DNA from: Myxococcota bacterium
GTDB taxonomy: Bacteria; Myxococcota_A; UBA796
DNA: 46,178 nt
Reading direction: 5' to 3'
Assembly (NCBI GenBank): GCA_029251165.1
Contig: JAQXDW010000053.1
Span: 1 to 46,178, forward strand
Every line of letters starts with the position of its first letter. The first letter of the stretch is position 1. Positions 8,461-16,077 of this stretch are shown one piece after another. The notes below the pieces were generated by a model that worked only from the letters and a program-made list of their open reading frames with translations, did no database searches and was not told the DNA's origin. Both the position numbers and the translations under genes were made by a program.

Positions 8461-9878
8461 CTCTTCTGCCACTCCTGCTCACCGGGTGCAGTGAACCTCA
8501 GCGTCCGCTGTCGGTGCTCGTGCTGTCCCTGGACACCCTGCGTGCGGATCGACTGGGAGCATGGGGCAACCCCGACGGCTTGACCCCCAACCTCGATCGC
8601 ATCGCGTCCGAGGGCATCATCTTCACGCAGGCCTACAGCCAGGCCAGCGAGACCTTGTTCTCCCACGGCTCGCTGTTCACCAGCCGCTACCCCTCTGAGC
8701 TGGGCCGCCTCTCCTACAGCACTGCGCTGCCGATGGCGGTCCCCACGCTCCCCGAGGTCATGCAGCTGTACGGCTTCCGAACCGCAGCCTCCGTCGGCGG
8801 GATTCACCTCGACGCGGAGTATGGATTCTCCAGAGGCTTCGAGGAGTACTTCAGCCCGACAAGCGAGGCGGGATCGCTGTTTCATACCCTCCCCCCGGCG
8901 CTGAAGTGGCTCGACGGGCTCTCAGAGGAGGAGGCGTTCTTTCTCTTCCTCCACAGCTACGACACCCACGCCCGCTACCTCAAGCCCCCGCCCTTTGGCT
9001 TGGGCTTCACCGAGCCCGGCTACGACCGACTCGGCGAGAAGGTCGCGCAGATGAAGAACGGCACTGAGCACATCCTCGATGGCCACATGATGTCCGGGAT
9101 CACCCTGGAGGCACTGGTCAGCCAGGAGGACATCCGCATCCACCGTGAGGGGATCTGGAAAAAGCCAGAAAAATGGAACGAACTTCGAAAGCAGCGAATG
9201 ACAGATGGCGACATCGAGCACATCAGCCGGGTCTACGACGGCGCCGTCTCCTATGCTGATGCCTGGGTCGGCCGCATGATGGCAGCGCTGGCCGACCGGA
9301 ACCTCCTGGAGAGCACCCTCATCATCATCCTCTCCGACCACGGCGAGCACCTCGGAGAAGATGGGGTGTTTGCCCACCGCTACTTCCTCGATGATGCCGC
9401 CCTCCATGTCCCGCTGCTGGTCCGAATGCCTGGCGGGGTCGGAGGCGGGAGTCAGGTCGAGGCGCCGGTCGCGCTGCTGGATGTCGCCCCCACCATCCTC
9501 GATCTCATCCAGGCCACCCCACCGGCAGACATCCACGGTGCCTCCCTGCTGCCGGCCCTGCGCGGTGCCTCCATCTCCGGCCGCTCGGTGCTGTTCTCCG
9601 AGGGCATGTTTCGGATGATCTCTGCACGCAGTCCGTCGGCTCGCCTGACCTTCACCGGTGTCGGCGCAGACTCTGCGTTCCTCCCTGAGCTGCTCGCAAC
9701 CAGTGCCCTCGATGGACCGGCGTTTGAGGGCAGCGCCCGGGATCCTGAGCGGTCGGAGCTGCGCGCTGCGATGACCGACTGGCGCAGCACCCTCCACCCC
9801 GCGACCTCGACCACATCCCAGATCTCTCCCGGTCTGCTGCAGGAGCTTCGAGAGAACGGATACTGGGGTGAGCTGTGA
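8442..9878 (+). CDS. Sulfatase/alkaline-phosphatase-fold lipoprotein
   Basis: 478 residues with a lipoprotein signal (lipobox LLTGC, Cys16). The sulfatase fold (PF00884) is clear: VLVLSLDTLRADRLG near residue 25 with metal-ligand Asp31, TPNLDRIASEG, the active-site helix region ETLFSHGSLFTSRYP, and LSDHGEHLGEDG (Asp299, His300 as metal ligands). In classical sulfatases the nucleophile motif is C/S-x-P-S-R, where Cys or Ser becomes formylglycine. Here the aligned residues are T71-L-F-S-H75. Thr at this position is typical of phosphoglycerol- and phosphoethanolamine-transferase relatives, which use Thr directly. A lipid- or polymer-modifying phosphotransferase or phosphodiesterase is therefore as likely as a sulfatase. 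The ATG lies inside the end of the PEGA-like gene, and the stop overlaps the next start (GTGA), so translation is coupled. It probably acts in the periplasm or on the outer surface. Confidence 0.85.
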   Translation: MGRSILTLLPLLLTGCSEPQRPLSVLVLSLDTLRADRLGAWGNPDGLTPNLDRIASEGIIFTQAYSQASETLFSHGSLFTSRYPSELGRLSYSTALPMAVPTLPEVMQLYGFRTAASVGGIHLDAEYGFSRGFEEYFSPTSEAGSLFHTLPPALKWLDGLSEEEAFFLFLHSYDTHARYLKPPPFGLGFTEPGYDRLGEKVAQMKNGTEHILDGHMMSGITLEALVSQEDIRIHREGIWKKPEKWNELRKQRMTDGDIEHISRVYDGAVSYADAWVGRMMAALADRNLLESTLIIILSDHGEHLGEDGVFAHRYFLDDAALHVPLLVRMPGGVGGGSQVEAPVALLDVAPTILDLIQATPPADIHGASLLPALRGASISGRSVLFSEGMFRMISARSPSARLTFTGVGADSAFLPELLATSALDGPAFEGSARDPERSELRAAMTDWRSTLHPATSTTSQISPGLLQELRENGYWGEL

Positions 9879-10378
9879 TCTGGCTCCTCGCCTGCACCGC
9901 AACCCCTTGGACCCAGTCCGCTGCGCTGGCCCCAACCCTCCACCGCCTGGACACCGACCAGGACGGGCGGGTCTCCGCAGCGGAGCTCTCGGTCGTCGCG
10001 CCCGGAGTGGATGCCGGCTGGCTCGACACCGACCGCAGCGGAGACTTCACCGTCGAGGAGCTGATGGTCTGGATGGACACCACCGATCCACTGACCTTCG
10101 ACAAGCGATTCGGTCGCCCGTCGGTCTCTCGATCTCAGGCTGCCGCTCGGGAGGGACTCCAGCCAGAAGTGCGCATGCTGCTGGACCTGTTCCGATTTCT
10201 CAGCACAGAGCTGGTCACCGTCGACCCTGCCCTTCCCCGTCCCCACGAGCACCAGCTTCGCCTCGCAGCCTCGACCGCATCGCTGAGCAGCCCCCAGAGC
10301 ACAGCCGTGCTCGACACCCTCCGCACCAGCTACGCGGCGGCGGGGCTGACGTTCCCGCCAGGACTGGACCACCAATGA
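9875..10378 (+). CDS. EF-hand lipoprotein
   Basis: 167 residues starting at GTG 9875, which overlaps the sulfatase stop as GTGA. A very short leader, MIWLLACTA, could be a minimal lipoprotein signal with lipidated Cys7. Two canonical calcium-binding loops follow in tandem: residues 26-37 (DTDQDGRVSAAE) and 51-62 (DTDRSGDFTVEE). Both have Asp at positions 1, 3 and 5 or the equivalent, and Glu at position 12. The remaining ~95 residues are helical and unrecognised. Paired EF-hands between a sulfatase-fold enzyme and an acylation pair suggest a Ca2+-responsive or structural subunit of the same surface complex; that is inference from position only. Confidence 0.8.
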   Translation: MIWLLACTATPWTQSAALAPTLHRLDTDQDGRVSAAELSVVAPGVDAGWLDTDRSGDFTVEELMVWMDTTDPLTFDKRFGRPSVSRSQAAAREGLQPEVRMLLDLFRFLSTELVTVDPALPRPHEHQLRLAASTASLSSPQSTAVLDTLRTSYAAAGLTFPPGLDHQ

Positions 10379-10653
10379 GCCGAGGGCTGTCCGTCCTTGT
10401 TGTTCTTGTCCTCTTGCTGGCGCTGGGGACTGCTCAGCTGAAGATGACCCGAGACGCCACGGCGACACTCAAGACGCAGCAAGAAGAGCCACGGCGCGCA
10501 CCGCCGCCGCTGGCACCGGGCGGACTCGACGGGCGACCGCTGGACAACAACATCGCCGTCAGTCCGGAAAAGGGTCCTCCGAAGTCCAATCTGGGTGGTA
10601 AAAAGTCCAGGAAAGGCCCCCGTCATGGCAGACCGTCGCAGGGAAGGCCGTGA
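10375..10653 (+). CDS. Small single-pass membrane protein of the surface-modification operon
   Basis: 92 residues. The ATG overlaps the EF-hand gene stop (ATGA), and its own stop overlaps the next gene's start region. Residues 5-22 form one hydrophobic segment (LSVLVVLVLLLALGTA), followed by a polar, Pro- and Lys/Arg-rich tail of ~70 residues with a PPPLAPGG stretch and a basic C-terminus. I do not recognise a family. The topology suggests an inner-membrane anchor with a periplasmic disordered tail, or an uncleaved signal. The size, the coupling on both sides and the position before an SGNH/MBOAT pair fit an accessory subunit, like the small proteins that accompany DltB-type systems. Confidence 0.65.
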   Translation: MSRGLSVLVVLVLLLALGTAQLKMTRDATATLKTQQEEPRRAPPPLAPGGLDGRPLDNNIAVSPEKGPPKSNLGGKKSRKGPRHGRPSQGRP

Positions 10654-11696
10654 TGGGAAGGCGCGGACTCCTGATCGTGCTGTGGGGCATCCTGCTTGGT
10701 GCCCTGCTGACGAGCATCACCGATCACATGGGCCTGAAGTACGTCCAGGGACTCATCTGGCCGACGGATCTGTACACCTTCCAGCAGCTGGAGCCCGCTC
10801 CAATCGATGTCGCAGTGCTTGGCTCAAGCCGGGCCAGCTTCGCCCTCTCCCCGAGCGCACTGGATGGCTGCCTGACCGAGACGCTGGGACGACAGACCCA
10901 GAGCGTCAACCTCGCGCGGACGTTCTCCACAGGGTTCACCGCGCAGGTTGTGGCCGCAGATCTTCTGGTCGGTGAGCGGACCCCAGAGGTGCTGCTGCTG
11001 GGGGTTGGACCAGAGTTCTTCAACGAACACAACCACCAGCGCAAGCAGAGCATCGCGATGCACGCCAACATCGCCGACATCCCGGATGTCCTCCGCCATG
11101 CCGACGGACTGAGCGGGATCGTGGCTGCGCTGTGGCCGCTGGTCCGTGGGGCCTCCTCGCTGTCGATCTTTCTGGCCAGCCGGCATGAAGCAGAGGCGCA
11201 GCTGCGCTGGATGATGCTCCACCACGGCGGCGGTCAGTTCTGCTTCAACACGCCGAACTGCACAGAGAACAACACCCGCGTCCGAAGCAACCTCAGCCAT
11301 CGATGGGCTGCCTCAACCTCCACCATGCTCCCCAACCTCGCAGACGAGCGGTTCGCCCGGTACGTCATCGGCGAGGGGCTGGTCCACGACCGCCTGATGG
11401 CGCTCATCGACTGGAGCGAGCTCCGTGGTGTGAAGCTGGGCATCGTGCGCATGCCGCTGCACGACACCTTCCTCCGGCGCATTCCCTCAGAGGTCCACAG
11501 CGCCTACGCGGCCTACCTCAGTCGGCTCACCGATGAGCACGGGATCCCGGTGCTCACCCCAAGCAACGCCCCGTGGGCGCGCAAGCAGTCGAGCTACATC
11601 GATCCCGACCACATCGGTCCCCGAGCAAGCCAGCTCCTCAGCGAGCAGGTCTGCCGTGAGCTGGTGACGCCTCTCCTCAGCGGTGAGGAGAACTGA
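10653..11696 (+). CDS. SGNH-hydrolase-like membrane-anchored protein, probable partner of the MBOAT acyltransferase
   Basis: 347 residues from ATG 10653, chosen because AGGGAAGG lies 5 bases upstream; GTG 10650 is an in-frame alternative. One N-terminal membrane segment (GLLIVLWGILLGALLTSI) is followed by a periplasmic domain. The sequence VAVLGSSRASFALSP (G57-S58-S59-R60) is the nucleophile block of SGNH-type esterases/acyltransferases, and DPDHIGP (D317, H320) fits the C-terminal Asp-x-x-His block. This arrangement is typical of AlgJ/AlgX/PatB-like partners, which accept an acyl group exported by an MBOAT protein and transfer it to a polysaccharide. The MBOAT gene follows immediately (stop at 11696, start at 11698). 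The acceptor polymer cannot be told from sequence. Confidence 0.75.
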   Translation: MGRRGLLIVLWGILLGALLTSITDHMGLKYVQGLIWPTDLYTFQQLEPAPIDVAVLGSSRASFALSPSALDGCLTETLGRQTQSVNLARTFSTGFTAQVVAADLLVGERTPEVLLLGVGPEFFNEHNHQRKQSIAMHANIADIPDVLRHADGLSGIVAALWPLVRGASSLSIFLASRHEAEAQLRWMMLHHGGGQFCFNTPNCTENNTRVRSNLSHRWAASTSTMLPNLADERFARYVIGEGLVHDRLMALIDWSELRGVKLGIVRMPLHDTFLRRIPSEVHSAYAAYLSRLTDEHGIPVLTPSNAPWARKQSSYIDPDHIGPRASQLLSEQVCRELVTPLLSGEEN

Positions 11697-11697
11697 C

Positions 11698-13104
11698 GTG
11701 CTGTTCAACAGCTTCGACTTCGGCGTCTTCCTGGTGGTGGGCTTCGCCGTCTACCAGCTCCTCCAGCGATGGCGCTGGCCGTGGCTGCTGTGGCTGCTGC
11801 TCATCAGCGCCTTCTTCTATGGATGCTGGAAGCCCTGGTACCTCATCCTCATCGCCATCTCGACGGTCAATTCGTTCACCTTCGGGCTGCTGATTGCCCA
11901 CAGCAAGAAGGTCGGGCTCCGGAAGCTCTTCCTGGCGCTGACCGTCGGCTTCGACCTCACCCTCCTCGGCGTCTTCAAGTATGGCAATTTCTTCCTGGAG
12001 AACGTCGAGGCTGCCGCAGCACTGGCGGGCCATCCGATCCGACTCGGCTCGGTCCCCGCAGCGCTTCCGGTGGGGATCAGCTTCTACACCTTCCAGACGC
12101 TCTCCTACACCATCGACGTCTACCGAAAGAAGCTCAAGCCGACCGCGAACCTGCTTGAGTTCTCGGTGTTCGTCTTCTTCTTTCCGCAGCTCGTCGCCGG
12201 GCCCATTGTTCGGGCCAGCGAGCTGCTGCCCCAGGTCATCGGCACCCGCCCCCGGATGGACCGCAAGGCCATCGGACAGGGGATCTTCCTGATCCTCGCC
12301 GGCCTCTCCAAGAAGATGATCCTCGCCGACACCCTCTACACCACCATGGTGCTGCCCTACTTTGAGCGGCCCGACGGTCACAACGCCTTCGAGACCATCC
12401 TGGTCCTGTGGTCGGCCAATTTTCAGGTCTACTGCGACTTCTCTGGCTACTCTGACGTCGCAATCGGCGCGGCCCTGCTGTTCGGCTTCAAGCTGCCCGA
12501 CAACTTCAACCGTCCGTTCTGGTCGCGCACCCCGATGGAGCACTGGCGGCGGTGGCACATCTCGCTGTCGACCTGGCTGCGGGACTACCTCTACATCCCG
12601 CTGGGCGGATCGCGGAAGGGGCCTGTCCGCACCCAGATCAACCTCATCATCACCTTCCTGCTCGGCGGGCTGTGGCATGGAGCGGGCTGGACGTTCCTGG
12701 TCTGGGGACTCTACAACGGCATCCTCCTGGCGTTCTGGCGCAAGATCGCCCGGCGGGAGGCCACCAGCCTTGCCGGAAAGGCGCTGGAGATGTTTGCCAC
12801 CTTCAACGCCATCTGCTTCGGGCTGGTCTTCCTGCACGCCCACAGCTTCTACGACTCCTGGCTCATCCTCACCTCGCTGCTCGCCCCGACCCGCCCGCTG
12901 TCTGGCGTGCTCGATCCCATCGGCCTGCTCACCCTCGCCGCCGCTTTCGCACTGCACGCCACCCCGCAGCGCTGGAAGGCGCAGCTCTCCGAGGCGTTCT
13001 CGGAGATGGAGCCGTGGGGACTCGCGCTGATCATTCTGATGGTCGGCGGTGTTCTCTCGCTGTTCGCCGGGCTCGCCTCGCCGTTCTTCTACTTCCAATT
13101 CTGA
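11698..13104 (+). CDS. MBOAT-family O-acyltransferase (AlgI/PatA/DltB-like)
   Basis: 468 residues from GTG 11698, giving the family-typical start VLFNSFDFGVFLVVGF; GAGGAG lies 7 bases upstream. A start at GTG 11683 would overlap the upstream gene and add five atypical residues. The protein is a multi-pass membrane protein with the MBOAT core: PVGISFYTFQTLSY, YCDFSGYSDVAIG, EHWRRWHISLSTWLRDYLYIPLG (His282 and His287) and LGGLWHGAGWTFLVWG with the invariant His327. MBOAT proteins of this branch move acyl groups, usually acetyl, from a cytoplasmic donor across the inner membrane for O-acylation of surface polysaccharide. It is paired with the SGNH-like protein upstream. It is the last gene of the coupled operon; downstream is a decayed gene. 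Confidence 0.92.
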   Translation: MLFNSFDFGVFLVVGFAVYQLLQRWRWPWLLWLLLISAFFYGCWKPWYLILIAISTVNSFTFGLLIAHSKKVGLRKLFLALTVGFDLTLLGVFKYGNFFLENVEAAAALAGHPIRLGSVPAALPVGISFYTFQTLSYTIDVYRKKLKPTANLLEFSVFVFFFPQLVAGPIVRASELLPQVIGTRPRMDRKAIGQGIFLILAGLSKKMILADTLYTTMVLPYFERPDGHNAFETILVLWSANFQVYCDFSGYSDVAIGAALLFGFKLPDNFNRPFWSRTPMEHWRRWHISLSTWLRDYLYIPLGGSRKGPVRTQINLIITFLLGGLWHGAGWTFLVWGLYNGILLAFWRKIARREATSLAGKALEMFATFNAICFGLVFLHAHSFYDSWLILTSLLAPTRPLSGVLDPIGLLTLAAAFALHATPQRWKAQLSEAFSEMEPWGLALIILMVGGVLSLFAGLASPFFYFQF

Positions 13105-13199
13105 CCCCAGCAGATTCTCGGTCGGACTGGACTGGGCACTCACCGGCGGTGACAAGATCCCCGCCGAAACGATGCGCTGAGGTACAGACGAGGCGACCA

Positions 13200-13661
13200 T
13201 GCAGCGGAGAGCAGACGCGGCTGCCGGTCGGTGAGGCCATCGCTCGCCTCAAGGAGGCCGAGGGTGTGCCGCGCAGCGAGCCCTTGCTCGTCGGTGCGCT
13301 CGGAGACGCCATGGCGATGTCGGTGGGATTCTCCGCCCGGATCTCCACCGCGAAGGGGCTCCCGTCGCGACCAGACAACCTCGCGGAGGGGATCGTCATC
13401 AAGCCGCTGACCGCGCCGCAGGTCAGCGCCATCGACACCCTGGAGTGAGCCATGCTGCACCGGGTCAACGCCGACCCATGTCGCCTCCGCCCGCTCCAAG
13501 CTCGTCCCTGCTGCAGGCGAGCGCGCAATGTCTACGCAGACGTGTGGTTCGATGTCATCGCGGAGCACCCAGCAGCGGTCCTCGGGCTGTCTGAGGAGAA
13601 TCGGAGCCGGCTCGATGCGGTCCTGCCTGAAGAGGTCGCGGCCCCCCTGTCCGGCGGATGA
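13200..13661 (+). pseudogene. Decayed T4 Rnl2-type RNA ligase (C-terminal remnant with frameshifts)
   Basis: In the frame ending at TGA 13446-13448, the text reads LPVGEAIARLKEAEGVPRSE, then PLLVGALGDAMAM, then NLAEGIVIKPL. This resembles T4 RNA ligase 2, where MAPLLGRGKFEELIKL precedes the nucleotidyl-transferase motif AEGYVLKP. Just downstream, in another frame (about 13447-13530), THVASARSKLVPAAGER resembles Rnl2 LNRVNNVISKIGE. After a shift back to the first frame, NVYADVWFDVIAEHPAAV to 13661 looks like the following helices. The KxxG adenylation motif and the whole N-terminal half are absent. I therefore read this as a remnant with at least one in-frame stop and frame changes, not a working gene. 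The similarity is judged by eye. Confidence 0.55.
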
Positions 13662-13680
13662 TAGGATCTCAGCCTCTCCC

Positions 13681-13710
13681 ACCCGGGATGACTCCCTCCT
13701 CCGCCCGGGT
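13681..13710 (+). promoter_or_regulatory. Inverted repeat in the leader of the lytic transglycosylase gene
   Basis: ACCCGGG (13681-13687) and CCCGGGT (13704-13710) form a perfect 7-bp inverted repeat with a 16-base loop. It ends 32 bases before the ATG at 13743. There is no T-run, so it is not a standard terminator. It could be an mRNA leader hairpin or a protein-binding site. Confidence 0.25.
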
Positions 13711-13742
13711 TGCTTCTCCACGCACTCCGCCCGGATCCCACC

Positions 13743-16049
13743 ATGCGCATCTCCGCGTTCGCTGTCCTGCCAGCGCTCACCCTCATCGTCTGTGCTGACG
13801 AGCCCATCGACACCGCACAGGCGGCTCCGCCGCCAGCACCGGTAGGCTTTACCCTCGGCGCGGACTACCTCGATCCGCTGCTGCCGATGTCCGAGGAGCT
13901 CACAGCGGCCCTCATCAAGCGGAAGCACGACACCGCCGCGGGGCTGCTCTCAGAGATGGATCGCAGCCAGCTTCCGGGCACGGTCGCGGCCGATCAGGCG
14001 TTCTTGCTGGCCTGGGAGCTGCTGCGCACAGACCGTGCCGCAGAGGCCGCCCAGCTCGTCAACTTCATCGACAAGGCCGAGCACGTCCCAGAGAGCTACC
14101 GGGCGCTGGTCCTCGGAGAGCTCCTGCTGGAGGGCGGGGCTGCGGTCGATGCCGCCCTCAAGCTCGCCGAGGTTCCCGACGACACCCCCATCAGCACCCG
14201 CGCCCGCCTCAAGCAGGCCGAGGCCCACCAGGCCACCGGGGCCACCCGCGAGGCGCTGATCATCTACCAGGCCCTCGCAGCCCGCCCCGATCCCATCGAC
14301 GGCAACGCCGAGGCGCTCCTCGCGATGGCAAACCGGGTCGGCCAGGGCTCCCCGGATGCCTACCCCTACCTCCGCCGGCTGTGGGCGCACTACCCCCGGA
14401 CCGGTCCCGGCCGCACCGCCACCCGTCGCCTCGACAGCTACGAGTCTCAGGGCAGCAAGTACAAGCCGAGTCGGCTGGAGATCGCCCAGCACGGTGAGTC
14501 GCTGATGCGAGACTACCGGTTCGACAACGCCGTCGACTTTCTCCGTCCGCACATGGGGAAGTACACCGAGGGAGACGCCGCTTCCTGCATCGCCTGGTAC
14601 ACCTACGGTCGCTCCCGGTTCAAGCGAAACCACGTCACCGACGCCGCCGCAGTGCTCACCCCGGCGGGCAAGAAGTGCGCAGGCATCGATGAGGATCGCG
14701 GCGCAAAGTCGCTCTACATCGCCGGCAAGGCACTGGAGCGCAAGAAGCAGTGGGGAGATGCCGGAAAGGCCTACCAGCTGATCCCCGAGCTGTATCCCGA
14801 GCACACCATGGCCGACGACGGCTATGCGCTCGCCGGGATCGGCTACCAGGAGAGCGGCAACATGGACAAAGCCATGGCGCTGTGGGCCGCGCAGGTCGAG
14901 GCATACCCACAGGGTGACCTCGCCGCAGAGGGCTTCTGGCGGCTGGCCTGGAACAGCTACCGAGCCGGCGAGCCGGAGACCGCGATCCAGTGGGCTGAGT
15001 CGATGATCTGGACGGTGCCTCTAGAGAGTGACCCCGTCCATGTCATGGCCGGCCACTACTGGTCCGCGCGCTGGAAGCTGTACCCAGATGTGAACAACCC
15101 CGAGCAGCTCTCGCTGGATGCGGAGTCGGTCGCAGAGGGGATCAACGACCTCACCGCGCTGTGCCGGGAGCACACCACCCGGTTCTACAGCCTCCTCGCT
15201 GCCGCCCGCCTCTACGAGCTGGCACCCGAGCGCCTCGACGAGATCACCCGCCCGGTGTTCACGGGTGCGCCGGATACCTGGCAGATCACTCCCCCCCTCG
15301 CCGAGTCGGTCGCGATGACCCGTGCGCTGCAGCTCACCCGTCTCGGGCTGGTCACCGAGGCCCTCGATGAGCTCTCGACCCTCGATAGAGCCACGCTCGG
15401 GCCGACCGGGATGAGCATCTACGCAGAGATCCAGGCCAAGAAGGACTGGGTGGGGGCACACGATCGGCTGCACAAGTACCTGCTCGCGCATCCGCCCTCG
15501 ACCATCTCCGACAACCAGGATCACATCCTCCGAACAGCCTACCCACAGAACTACTGGGATCTCACCCAGCAGGCTGCCGACGGCTACGGCTTCGATCCCC
15601 GGATCTTCTTCTCCCTGGTCCGCGAGGAGTCCTCGTTCAACAAGGACATCGTCTCCTGGGCCGGTGCCCGCGGTCTCTCTCAGCTCATGCCTGCGACCGC
15701 ACGCCAGGTGGGCGGCTGGCTGGGCATGTCGGTCACCAAGGAGACCAGCTTCGATCCCCTGAGCAACCTCAAGATCGGCACCCGGTACATGGAGTACCTC
15801 CAGGAGCGGTTCGAGGGGAACATGTTCCTCGCGGTCGCGGGCTACAACGCCGGCGAGGGGAACGTAGAGAAGTGGCTGCGTCAGCGCGGCAACAAGCCGA
15901 CGGATGAGTACATCGAGGACATCCCCTACCGCGAGACCCGAGGCTACGTGAAGCGGGTGCTGGGGACCTACCAGGTCTACCGGACCGTCTACGACCCCGG
16001 CACGCCCTTCCCTGACTGGAGCGCCTACAACCACAAGGCAAAGCTATAG
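13743..16049 (+). CDS. slt: Soluble lytic transglycosylase (Slt70-like)
   Basis: 768 residues from ATG 13743 (MRISAFAVLPALTLIVC); an upstream in-frame TTG at 13710 would hide the signal peptide. The hydrophobic leader ends in LIVC, a marginal lipobox, so the protein is exported and possibly lipidated. About 550 residues of Ala-rich helical hairpins (TPR/superhelical U-domain) follow. The catalytic SLT domain starts near residue 610: FDPRIFFSLVREESSFN, with Glu629 as the likely acid, then SWAGARGLSQLMPATARQVG and VAGYNAGEGNVEKWL. These are standard SLT motifs. It cleaves the MurNAc-GlcNAc bond of peptidoglycan to 1,6-anhydro products in the periplasm. The length is close to the Slt70 class but slightly longer. 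The next gene begins 28 bases downstream and is probably co-transcribed. Confidence 0.92.
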   Translation: MRISAFAVLPALTLIVCADEPIDTAQAAPPPAPVGFTLGADYLDPLLPMSEELTAALIKRKHDTAAGLLSEMDRSQLPGTVAADQAFLLAWELLRTDRAAEAAQLVNFIDKAEHVPESYRALVLGELLLEGGAAVDAALKLAEVPDDTPISTRARLKQAEAHQATGATREALIIYQALAARPDPIDGNAEALLAMANRVGQGSPDAYPYLRRLWAHYPRTGPGRTATRRLDSYESQGSKYKPSRLEIAQHGESLMRDYRFDNAVDFLRPHMGKYTEGDAASCIAWYTYGRSRFKRNHVTDAAAVLTPAGKKCAGIDEDRGAKSLYIAGKALERKKQWGDAGKAYQLIPELYPEHTMADDGYALAGIGYQESGNMDKAMALWAAQVEAYPQGDLAAEGFWRLAWNSYRAGEPETAIQWAESMIWTVPLESDPVHVMAGHYWSARWKLYPDVNNPEQLSLDAESVAEGINDLTALCREHTTRFYSLLAAARLYELAPERLDEITRPVFTGAPDTWQITPPLAESVAMTRALQLTRLGLVTEALDELSTLDRATLGPTGMSIYAEIQAKKDWVGAHDRLHKYLLAHPPSTISDNQDHILRTAYPQNYWDLTQQAADGYGFDPRIFFSLVREESSFNKDIVSWAGARGLSQLMPATARQVGGWLGMSVTKETSFDPLSNLKIGTRYMEYLQERFEGNMFLAVAGYNAGEGNVEKWLRQRGNKPTDEYIEDIPYRETRGYVKRVLGTYQVYRTVYDPGTPFPDWSAYNHKAKL

Positions 16050-16077
16050 ATGTGGTGAGTATGGCAGACTGACAGCC

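Noticed and set aside
11677..13200. 507-codon open frame on the minus strand opposite the MBOAT gene
   Set aside because: The plus strand encodes all MBOAT motifs. The antisense product is a Glu/Gly-rich shadow.
13662..13667. TAGGAT as a -10 box for the lytic transglycosylase gene
   Set aside because: No -35 partner at proper spacing and the hexamer is a poor match.
13140..13928. Minus-strand frame over the RNA-ligase remnant
   Set aside because: No ribosome site or domain; the plus-strand pieces match a known family in order, so the antisense frame is a shadow.
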